Positions 1-5,327 of a stretch of 24,576 nucleotides of DNA are shown one piece after another. Position numbers and translations under genes: made by a program. The notes below the pieces were generated by a model. That model ran no database searches. It had not been told where the DNA came from and saw nothing but the letters and a program-made list of their open reading frames with translations. The stretch spans positions 35,570 through 60,145 of the forward strand of contig DNND01000014.1 in the NCBI GenBank assembly GCA_003488005.1. Reading direction: 5' to 3'. This stretch comes from Blastocatellia bacterium. Lineage in GTDB: Bacteria; Acidobacteriota; Blastocatellia; Pyrinomonadales; Pyrinomonadaceae. How positions within the stretch are numbered: position 1 is the stretch's first letter; each line of letters begins with the position of its first letter.

Positions 1-1
1 C

Positions 2-51
2 GGTACTGACCTCACGACACTCAGTCGCTTCAATCAAAATGTATCAGTACC
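2..51. repeat. Dispersed 50-bp repeat, end fragment of a compound palindrome
   Basis: Positions 2-9 (GGTACTGA) and 44-51 (TCAGTACC) are perfect 8-bp inverted repeats. The enclosed sequence carries a small hairpin (CGAC-ACTCA-GTCG). Nearly the same unit recurs at 19891-19942, sharing GGTAC, then GACCTCACGACACTCAGTCG, then GTACC at the far end. At 19745-19942 the unit is the right-hand end of a larger palindrome, so the window probably opens inside a second copy whose left part lies upstream. It ends about 20 bp before the cupin start codon, close to that gene's ribosome binding site. Confidence 0.7.
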
Positions 52-70
52 CAAGGAGCGGAGTTTATCA

Positions 71-388
71 ATGTCAGAAATTGAATGGGCGCTTTCGGAA
101 GACGCGCCGGTAAAAGAAAAGTTTGGCGGCACGGTGCGCGTGCGAACGCTGTGGCGTTCAAGTGATGGACCAACCGCGCAGGTTGTCGAGTTGGATCCGG
201 GCGCATGTTGGGAAGGCCTGGATGTCCATGAGCCTGGGCCGGAAGAGGTTTATGTTGTGTCCGGCGTCTTCAACGACGGCGTGCGCGATTACCCGGCCGG
301 AAGTTTTATTCACAATCCAAAGGGTTCTGCACACGTGCCGCAGTCAAAAACCGGCTGCACGATTTTTGTTTTTTATCCCGAGGGCTAA
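71..388 (+). CDS. Small single-domain cupin protein (ChrR-type cupin fold)
   Basis: This 105-residue protein is one cupin barrel. The first cupin motif is seen as VHEPGPEEVYVVSG (about residues 52-65). The second lies around AGSFIHNPKGSAHVP (about 76-90) and supplies the downstream His. The ATG at 71 is preceded by GGAG at 60-63. The stop is only 3 bp before the allantoicase start, so the two are surely co-transcribed and probably translationally linked. Known family: ChrR-like cupins bind a metal through His/Glu and can be regulatory or enzymatic. Cupins also serve purine catabolism as ureidoglycolate lyase (AllA) and ureidoglycine aminohydrolase, but this protein is shorter than either and I do not recognise their motifs. 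A role in handling ureidoglycolate or in regulation is inference from position only. Confidence 0.85.
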   Translation: MSEIEWALSEDAPVKEKFGGTVRVRTLWRSSDGPTAQVVELDPGACWEGLDVHEPGPEEVYVVSGVFNDGVRDYPAGSFIHNPKGSAHVPQSKTGCTIFVFYPEG

Positions 389-391
389 GGA

Positions 392-1393
392 ATGGGAATG
401 GACTTCACTGAATTGGTGGACCTGGCTGCCGAGAAAGTCGGCGGCGCCGTGCTCGTCGCCAACGATGAGTTCTTTGCGCCGAAAGAGAATTTACTTAAAG
501 CCAGCGCGCCGATTTTTATCGAGGGCAAGTACACCGACTTGGGGAAGTGGATGGACGGTTGGGAGACGCGACGGCGGCGCACACCTGGTTTTGATTGGTG
601 CATCATTCGCCTCGGGCTGCCGGGAATCGTTCGCGGCGTCGTGATTGACACCAGCTTTTTTCGCGGCAATTACCCCGAACACTTTTCACTCGAAGCTTGC
701 GCGCTTGCAGGACTACCGACCGCTGAAGATCTGCAAAGCGATGCGATCAACTGGCTGCCGCTGCTGCCGCAGATGCCGTTGACCGGCGATTCGCAAAACT
801 CTATTGCCGTCGCAGGCGAGCAGCGCGCGACGCATCTTCGCTTCAAGATTTATCCTGATGGCGGTGTAGCGCGCTTGCGAGTTTATGGCGAAGTCCTGCC
901 TGACTGGGATCGTCTGAAGCGAATTGGCGGCGACATTGATTTGGCGGCGGTGGAAAATGGCGGTCGAGTTGTGTCTTGCAGCGACATGTTTTTTGGGCAT
1001 CGTCACAACCTGATTATGCCGGGCAGAGCCGCAAACATGAGCGACGGCTGGGAAACGAAACGGCGGCGCGGCCCCGGTCATGATTGGGTGATTATCAAAC
1101 TCGGCGCGATGGGACAGGTGCAGCGTCTCGAAGTGGACACGGCCTGGTTCAAAGGAAACTTTCCCGAGAGCTGTTCGTTGGAAGCTACGACCGCGAACGA
1201 CTTGCCGGAAGAGAGCCTAACGGATTTGTCAGTCGCCTGGAAAAGTGTTTTGCCGCGTACAAAGTTGCAGGCGCACACGCGCCACTTTTTTGAAAACGAA
1301 GTGCTTGACGCCGGTCAGGTTTCGCATTTGCGCTTCAACATTTTTCCGGATGGCGGGGTCAGCCGTTTGCGCGTGTACGGCCAGCTAGCTTGA
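392..1393 (+). CDS. alc: Allantoicase
   Basis: Allantoicase (EC 3.5.3.4) hydrolyses allantoate to ureidoglycolate and urea in the cytoplasm. The 333-residue length is normal for the family. The protein shows the diagnostic internal duplication of two jelly-roll repeats: DGWETRRRRTPGFDW (55-69) matches DGWETKRRRGPGHDW (218-232), and THLRFKIYPDGGVARLRVYG (147-166) matches SHLRFNIFPDGGVSRLRVYG (311-330). The start is the ATG at 392, preceded by GAGG at 380-383 inside the end of the cupin gene; an in-frame ATG at 398 is an alternative. It sits second in a + strand operon whose later genes supply the upstream steps from urate. No allantoinase is present in the window, so one is expected upstream or elsewhere. 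Confidence 0.96.
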   Translation: MGMDFTELVDLAAEKVGGAVLVANDEFFAPKENLLKASAPIFIEGKYTDLGKWMDGWETRRRRTPGFDWCIIRLGLPGIVRGVVIDTSFFRGNYPEHFSLEACALAGLPTAEDLQSDAINWLPLLPQMPLTGDSQNSIAVAGEQRATHLRFKIYPDGGVARLRVYGEVLPDWDRLKRIGGDIDLAAVENGGRVVSCSDMFFGHRHNLIMPGRAANMSDGWETKRRRGPGHDWVIIKLGAMGQVQRLEVDTAWFKGNFPESCSLEATTANDLPEESLTDLSVAWKSVLPRTKLQAHTRHFFENEVLDAGQVSHLRFNIFPDGGVSRLRVYGQLA

Positions 1394-1420
1394 AAAGGCG
1401 TCAAGTCATTTACTGGGACC

Positions 1421-1437
1421 GCGGGCGTCTCGCCCGC
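1421..1437. repeat. REP-like short hairpin between alc and uraD
   Basis: GCGGGCG-TCT-CGCCCGC is a perfect 7-bp stem with a 3-nt loop, 27 bp after the allantoicase stop. It is followed by a second small dyad (GCGC-GAA-GCGC, about 1444-1454). No T-tract follows, so it does not look like an intrinsic terminator. It resembles the GC-rich intergenic REP type. Only this one copy is in the window. Confidence 0.6.
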
Positions 1438-1478
1438 AATGAGCGCGAAGCGCGAACAGATATTGGATACAAGCGAAC

Positions 1479-1994
1479 TTGAAAACATCAAAACTTGCTT
1501 CGTTGAATTCGTTGCCGGCTAACGAAGCGCAAGCTGAACTATTCAAATGCTGTGGCTCAAGACGATGGGCCGAGCAGATGATTGCCGAACGGCCATTTGA
1601 AAGTCTTGACGACTTGATCGCCAAAGCAGATCGCGTTTGGTGGTCGCTCGGTCAAGGCGATTGGCTGGAAGCTTTTCTTAGTCATCCAAAAATTGGCGAG
1701 AAGAAAGCAGCAGCCGCTACGTCCGAACAATCCAAACAATGGTCCGCGGCAGAGCAAGCCGGCCTCGGTGATGCTGCTAATAGCAACCTGGCCATGCTTG
1801 CCGAGCTCAATCAGAAATACGAAGACAAATTTGGTTACATCTTTATTGTCTGCGCCACCGGCAAGAGTTCTGACGAGATGCTGCCGATTCTTCGCAGTCG
1901 CTTAGAAAATGACAGGGAAGAAGAATTGCGCATCGCCGCCGCCGAACAAGCAAAGATTACTAAATTGCGTTTGCAGAAGCTGGTTGGAGTTTAG
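1479..1994 (+). CDS. uraD: 2-oxo-4-hydroxy-4-carboxy-5-ureidoimidazoline (OHCU) decarboxylase
   Basis: OHCU decarboxylase converts OHCU, the product of 5-hydroxyisourate hydrolase, to (S)-allantoin. Family hallmarks are visible in order: CCGSRRWAEQM (24-34), FLSHPKIGE (66-74) with the catalytic His at 69, the SAAEQAG segment (89-95), LAELNQKYEDKFG (107-119), FIVCATGKSSDEML (122-135) and a C-terminal EQAKITKLRLQKL helix (156-168). The start is a TTG at 1479. An in-frame stop lies at 1440-1442 with no ATG or GTG between, and the next ATG would remove the conserved N-terminal part, so TTG is the only sensible choice. The ribosome binding site is weak. It lies third in the urate operon. Confidence 0.95.
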   Translation: MKTSKLASLNSLPANEAQAELFKCCGSRRWAEQMIAERPFESLDDLIAKADRVWWSLGQGDWLEAFLSHPKIGEKKAAAATSEQSKQWSAAEQAGLGDAANSNLAMLAELNQKYEDKFGYIFIVCATGKSSDEMLPILRSRLENDREEELRIAAAEQAKITKLRLQKLVGV

Positions 1995-2002
1995 TTCGTC
2001 CT

Positions 2003-2093
2003 CCGTTGTCAGTTGTCCGTTGTCTGGTAAACTGACGGCGCTCGGAATCCAACTGACAACGGACAACGGACAACGGACAACGGACCACTGACC
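2003..2093. repeat. Heptanucleotide repeat array arranged as an inverted repeat
   Basis: Between uraD and uraH, three head-to-tail 7-mers (CGTTGTC, AGTTGTC, CGTTGTC at 2004-2024) face at least five in inverse orientation: GACAACG at 2055, 2062, 2069 and 2076, then GACCACT at 2083. The two halves can pair into a long stem with a loop of about 30 nt. The array starts 9 bp after the uraD stop and ends 5 bp before the uraH ATG, so the usual Shine-Dalgarno position of uraH lies within the repeat. A related run occurs at 14713-14740 before pntB. Confidence 0.85.
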
Positions 2094-2098
2094 AAACG

Positions 2099-2443
2099 AT
2101 GAGCACCATCTCAACGCACATTCTCGATATCGCGCGCGGCGCGCCGGCCAGTGGTGTTGCTGTTTCCCTGGCAACGCAAAACACCAACGAAAGTTGGACC
2201 GAGCTTAGTCATGCCTCAACCGACACCGACGGGCGCGTGAAACCTTTTTTTCTGGTAGGCGAACCTATTGAGCGAGGAACTTACCGGCTTGTGTTCGACA
2301 CCGAAGCTTATTTCTCTAGTCTTAACGTTGAATGCTTTTATCCGCAGGTCGCGGTGGTCTTCCGCGTTGAAGATGCCGCGCAGCACTATCACATTCCACT
2401 TTTGCTGAGTCCGTTTGGTTATTCAACCTATCGCGGTAGTTAG
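2099..2443 (+). CDS. uraH: 5-hydroxyisourate hydrolase (transthyretin-like)
   Basis: HIU hydrolase (EC 3.5.2.17) opens 5-hydroxyisourate to OHCU. At 114 residues it has the standard length. The active-site set is visible: STHILD with His7, DGRVK with Arg46, HYHIPLLLSP with His98, and the C-terminal signature YRGS (111-114) that separates this enzyme from vertebrate transthyretin. It acts between puuD and uraD in the pathway. The ATG at 2099 follows the heptamer array directly and has no recognisable Shine-Dalgarno sequence. Either translation is coupled through the mRNA or the repeats tolerate leader-independent initiation. A 189-bp compound palindrome begins 3 bp after its stop. Confidence 0.97.
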   Translation: MSTISTHILDIARGAPASGVAVSLATQNTNESWTELSHASTDTDGRVKPFFLVGEPIERGTYRLVFDTEAYFSSLNVECFYPQVAVVFRVEDAAQHYHIPLLLSPFGYSTYRGS

Positions 2444-2445
2444 CT

Positions 2446-2634
2446 TTCGACGCGTAGCGTCGGCACGACTTTAGCCCGGCCTTTCAAGGCCGGGAACAGT
2501 CAATAAGTAACCGCGTCGCGTAGCGACGGCAGAGATGGGCGGGCGTCAATCGTCGCTACGCGACGAGGTCCATAATAACGGGATTCCCGGCGTTGAAACG
2601 CCGGGCTAAATTCGATCTGACGCTACGCGTCGAA
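2446..2634. repeat. Compound nested palindrome, copy 1 (uraH-puuD gap)
   Basis: The ends are inverted repeats: TTCGACGCGTAGCGTC at 2446-2461 and GACGCTACGCGTCGAA at 2619-2634. Each arm is itself a hairpin with a 3-nt loop. Inside lie a second pair, TTTAGCCCGG hairpins (2470-2496 and about 2584-2612), and a third, CGTCGC-GTA-GCGACG (about 2514-2528) facing CGTCGC-TAC-GCGACG (2551-2565). The whole unit is therefore three nested pairs of hairpins that could form one large cruciform or RNA fold. A second copy lies at 7091-7284. It starts 3 bp after the uraH stop. No protein is encoded. Confidence 0.92.
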
Positions 2635-2672
2635 GACATTCATTCAAAAATGTTTTTGAGGTTGTCGAACAT

Positions 2673-3497
2673 ATGCTCAATCCAACCATCAGCGAATGGC
2701 TGAACCTAATCTTCCGCTGGATACACGTGTTCGCAGGCATCATGTGGGTGGGCACCACTTACTACTTCACCTGGCTCGACGCGCGCCTGACTGAAGAAGA
2801 AAAGGCCAGGGCCAATACCGGCCAAACCGCACAGATTTGGATGGTCCATAGCGGCGGCTTCTATGTGGTCGAGAAACGCAAAGTCCCGGATTTGGCTTCG
2901 CGTACGCTGCATTGGTTTCGCTGGGAAGCAGGCACGACCTGGCTCAGCGGCATGGCGCTTTTGATCCTCCTCTTTTATCTCGGAGGCGGCGCGCTGGTTG
3001 ACCCGGACGTTTGCGACATCAGCGTTGGCGCGGCAATCGCACTCAGCGTTGGCGTGCTGATAGGCGGCTGGATTATTTACGATCTGCTGATGTTGTCGCC
3101 GCTGGGAAAGAATGAGAAAGCGTTTGCCGTGGTCGCATACGTTTTGTTGGTTGGCGTCAGTTACGGCTTGACCCGTTACCTAAGCGCGCGCGCGGCGTAC
3201 ATTCACGTTGGCGCATTGATGGGGACAATCATGGCGGCCAACGTGTGGATGCGAATACTGCCGGCGCAAAAGAAGATGATTGCGGCCATCAACGCCGGAG
3301 AAAAACCTGACGATCGCTTGAGTGCGCAGGCAAAGCTGCGCTCAAAACAAAATACATTCATGGCCGTGCCGCTGGTGTTCCTCATGATCAGCAATCACTT
3401 TCCCGGCGTTACCTACGGCGACCGCTACAACTGGGTCATACTTGCGATTTTGATTTTGGTGGGTTGGATCGCGGCGAAGTTTATTAGAAGAGCGTAA
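2673..3497 (+). CDS. puuD: Membrane urate hydroxylase, PuuD-type, without cytochrome c domain
   Basis: This 274-residue integral membrane protein matches the urate-oxidase N-terminal membrane domain. The family oxidises urate to 5-hydroxyisourate and passes electrons to the respiratory chain through a cytochrome c rather than releasing H2O2 as soluble uricase does. About seven hydrophobic segments are seen (roughly 12-30, 91-106, 118-138, 150-168, 174-193, 228-242, 253-270). The N-terminal RWIHVFAGIMWVGTTYYF (15-32) and AAYIHVGALMGTIMAANVWMRI (174-195) regions are family-typical, with candidate heme-ligand His at 18 and 178. The classical PuuD carries a C-terminal cytochrome c domain with CXXCH; here the protein stops after the last helix and no CXXCH is present. 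It is the last operon gene, and a GAGG lies about 10 nt before the ATG. Confidence 0.88.
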   Translation: MLNPTISEWLNLIFRWIHVFAGIMWVGTTYYFTWLDARLTEEEKARANTGQTAQIWMVHSGGFYVVEKRKVPDLASRTLHWFRWEAGTTWLSGMALLILLFYLGGGALVDPDVCDISVGAAIALSVGVLIGGWIIYDLLMLSPLGKNEKAFAVVAYVLLVGVSYGLTRYLSARAAYIHVGALMGTIMAANVWMRILPAQKKMIAAINAGEKPDDRLSAQAKLRSKQNTFMAVPLVFLMISNHFPGVTYGDRYNWVILAILILVGWIAAKFIRRA

Positions 3498-3647
3498 GTA
3501 GGACATAACACTCGTGTCTTTCTAATTCAGACCGCATGTTTGACTCAACCCCCTGACCGCCAACGATGGACAACATTCCCAACCGTTGGCTTCCACTTTG
3601 CGTAGTAAGTCGGTTCGATTAGGCTTTTGGGTAGGTTGGATTAAGCC

Positions 3648-4241
3648 CTATTCGCGCAGTTGCGCTTCGAGTAGGTCTGCAAGGTAGTCCGCTAAGGCGT
3701 CAACGTTAAACTGGCCGTCTGCCCAGTGCCGATCTGCTTCTTGCAAAGCCGCGTAATATGGGTCGCGATTTTCTCGAATGCGTTCTGGAACTGTTTTTCT
3801 TCCCGGTAGGAGTGTTCCTTGCTTAAGGCAGATCAAGTAGTAACAAGCCGCACGCGCCGTACGACCGTTCCCCTCAATGAACGGGTGGATCCAATTTAGT
3901 CTCCAAAGCGCATAAGCGGGAAGCGTGGTCGGATGTTCAATAATGTCCCAGTTCTCGTGAATCACCGAAACGAATTGATCGACGAAGTTCGGAACATTAT
4001 TGAAATGTGGTGGTATGTGGTTTCCGACATAGATTGGCTGTTCGCGAAACCGGCCACCGAACTGTGCAATGTTAGAAACCGCGGCGGCATTCAGTGACCA
4101 CAAGGTGTATTTATCAAAGGCTTCGATTCCTTTGATTAAGCCAATCTCAATACAATTGGTCAAGAGATCATACTGACGCAGCAGATTCTGCTCTTGTATG
4201 CGAGTATAAAGCTCTGGGTTTTCGGCTTCCCGAACGGACAT
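3648..4241 (-). CDS. Fic family protein (predicted AMP transferase)
   Basis: The Fic signature HPFIEGNGRTAR is complete, with the catalytic His, the acidic residue, the GNGR anion hole and the second Arg. Known Fic proteins transfer AMP, or less often another phosphate-containing group, to target proteins; many are toxins. The open frame extends to a TTG at 4271, but the ATG at 4241 (protein beginning MSVREAENPELY) is a more usual start; the signature is at about residues 119-130 counted from that ATG. No N-terminal inhibitory motif ([S/T]xxxE[G/N]) is seen in the chain, so self-inhibition is not obvious. The small gene 4278-4484 lies just upstream in the same direction. An FGGRFRE...YVGNHIPPHF region before the signature is the likely target-binding flap. 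Its codon use and GC look lower than in the urate operon. Confidence 0.92.
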   Translation of the reverse strand: MSVREAENPELYTRIQEQNLLRQYDLLTNCIEIGLIKGIEAFDKYTLWSLNAAAVSNIAQFGGRFREQPIYVGNHIPPHFNNVPNFVDQFVSVIHENWDIIEHPTTLPAYALWRLNWIHPFIEGNGRTARAACYYLICLKQGTLLPGRKTVPERIRENRDPYYAALQEADRHWADGQFNVDALADYLADLLEAQLRE

Positions 4242-4277
4242 TACTATTTTAGGGTTCCGTCTCTCTCCCAAAAATCA

Positions 4278-4484
4278 TCAACGGTTTAGTCGGATTCGTT
4301 GAGAGGCGAGCTGCACCGAATCCTTTGTAATTTTTGAGTCCGCTGGCGCATTACCGAAAGCAAAGCTAACGCGCTGAGCTTTGAGGTCTTCCTCCGACAA
4401 CTCTTTCTCACGGGCTTCTGCGAGGAGCCGCTTCAGCTCAGGCTTGATAGTGAGATTCGATTGTAACTGTTTGCGAGCTGGCAT
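4278..4484 (-). CDS. Small protein upstream of Fic, possible antitoxin or partner
   Basis: This 68-residue basic protein starts at ATG 4484 behind a good GGAGAG ribosome binding site (about 4493-4498 on the opposite strand). It ends a few bases before the Fic frame opens, so the pair reads as a toxin-antitoxin-type operon with the small gene first. It is predicted mostly helical: a charged helix (14-37) and then RVSFAFGNAPADSKITKDSV (38-57). Known Fic antitoxins of the VbhA type carry [S/T]xxxE[G/N]. Here the closest match is SFAFGN (40-45), with Gly where Glu is expected. I do not recognise a named family with certainty; the antitoxin role is inferred from position and size. Confidence 0.7.
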   Translation of the reverse strand: MPARKQLQSNLTIKPELKRLLAEAREKELSEEDLKAQRVSFAFGNAPADSKITKDSVQLASQRIRLNR

Positions 4485-4502
4485 TGTGATCTCTCCATTC
4501 AG

Positions 4503-4512
4503 GTACTAGTAC
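4503..4512. promoter_or_regulatory. Perfect 10-bp palindrome upstream of the Fic operon
   Basis: GTACTAGTAC is a perfect palindrome lying 19-28 bp upstream of the ATG of the small Fic-partner gene (ATG at 4484, - strand), with an AT-rich stretch just beyond it (about 4513-4535). The position is right for an operator overlapping the promoter. Autoregulation of the pair is inference, and no convincing -35/-10 pair is claimed. Confidence 0.35.
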
Positions 4513-4655
4513 AAATGTTGTGTTGACATTATGACACCTAAGCCCAACCAATCAATGTGCCATTAAGTAACCTTCTGGCCGGATTCCGCCATCGCCATAC
4601 CAGCCACACAATAGGTAGTATGTCGAGCTCGTAGTCATCAAAATGTTACCCGGAT

Positions 4656-4946
4656 TTACCGTTTCCGCGCCTGTTTGCCCGGCCGCTTTGAACGGACGAC
4701 AATTGCGTCCTCCGCGTTGGGGTAAACTCGGGCGAGTGCTTGCTTGTTGTCTTTCCGAAGGGGAAGTTTGAAACGTGCAAACACCACGAAATCCTCCAAT
4801 GCTTGATCTATGAACCGCGCGGCGACTTCCGCTCGGTTCTTTCCGTAGATTCCACCCTCAGCGATTCCTTCAAGTAAGAGAACAGATTGCTCAGACAGAG
4901 TTACAGTAATCGGAACGCTGATCGTGGGGTTTTCGGCCTTGGACAT
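4656..4946 (-). CDS. Ribbon-helix-helix-like DNA-binding protein, orphan
   Basis: The 96-residue protein has an N-terminal segment, SVPITVTLSEQSVLLLEGIA (10-29), followed by GIYGKNRAEVAARFIDQAL (32-50). This is the beta-strand/helix/turn/helix pattern of Arc/MetJ/CopG-type ribbon-helix-helix proteins, with the G-x-x-x-x-R-x-E-V turn between the helices. The remainder is a basic tail ending in GKQARKR. Such proteins bind palindromic operators as dimers, often as antitoxins that repress their own operon. A 36-bp palindrome sits immediately upstream of its ATG. No toxin-like gene adjoins on either side; the next - strand gene downstream is the Fic partner, more than 170 bp away. Function as a stand-alone regulator or a toxin-less antitoxin is inference. 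Confidence 0.72.
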   Translation of the reverse strand: MSKAENPTISVPITVTLSEQSVLLLEGIAEGGIYGKNRAEVAARFIDQALEDFVVFARFKLPLRKDNKQALARVYPNAEDAIVVRSKRPGKQARKR

Positions 4947-4949
4947 CGT

Positions 4950-4985
4950 ATTGTAATAATGGCATAGTTATGGCGTTATTACAAT
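4950..4985. promoter_or_regulatory. 36-bp palindromic operator candidate upstream of the RHH gene
   Basis: Perfect 10-bp arms, ATTGTAATAA (4950-4959) and TTATTACAAT (4976-4985), flank a partly symmetric centre (CATA..TATG in dyad). The site starts 3 bp before the RHH start codon, so a bound protein would cover both the ribosome binding site and the likely -10 region. Dyad symmetry this extended next to a ribbon-helix-helix gene is the usual layout of an autorepressor and its operator. Confidence 0.65.
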
Positions 4986-5327
4986 TAACGGTAAGCACTC
5001 AATTACCCACAAATTTCCCTTCAAGCCAAGGTCAGCTTAACCCACTCAAGTTGAGAGATAGGCCATCACCGGTGGCAAATTTATACCACTGCCGCTCGAA
5101 ACAAATCTATTTCTTGATCGTTTTATTTAAGGACCGTCTGTCCCAAACTCTAGCTTCGCATCCAAGTCGAAACCCGACCGAAAACATCGAATGTTACGCG
5201 CTCAGAGTCTTTGAAAAGGCTTCATTCACCTGCATGTTTTTGGTTTATCCGCAGAGCGACTCGCAAGATTCGAATTCCTTTTGTTGATGCGCAACGATGT
5301 AAACCTGGCAATCCTGAGCAGTTTGTC
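4986..5327. other. Non-coding gap, no recognisable feature
   Basis: About 340 bp between the RHH operator and the 3' end of the M49 peptidase gene. An open frame crosses it on the + strand (4970-5287), but its composition does not look coding. I see no tRNA, strong hairpin, tandem repeat or promoter pair here. It may be degraded remains of an accessory gene. Confidence 0.4.

Noticed and set aside
123..644. A 173-residue + strand open frame across the cupin-allantoicase junction.
   Set aside because: It overlaps two well-supported genes in another frame and looks like an out-of-frame shadow.
2446..2634. The compound palindrome as an insertion sequence or integron attC site.
   Set aside because: No transposase or integrase frame is present, no target duplication could be confirmed, and the three nested hairpin pairs do not match the attC layout I know.
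4970..5287. A 105-residue + strand open frame starting inside the RHH operator palindrome.
   Set aside because: No ribosome binding site, no domain-like pattern, unusual residue composition, and its start lies within a DNA palindrome. Treated as non-coding.
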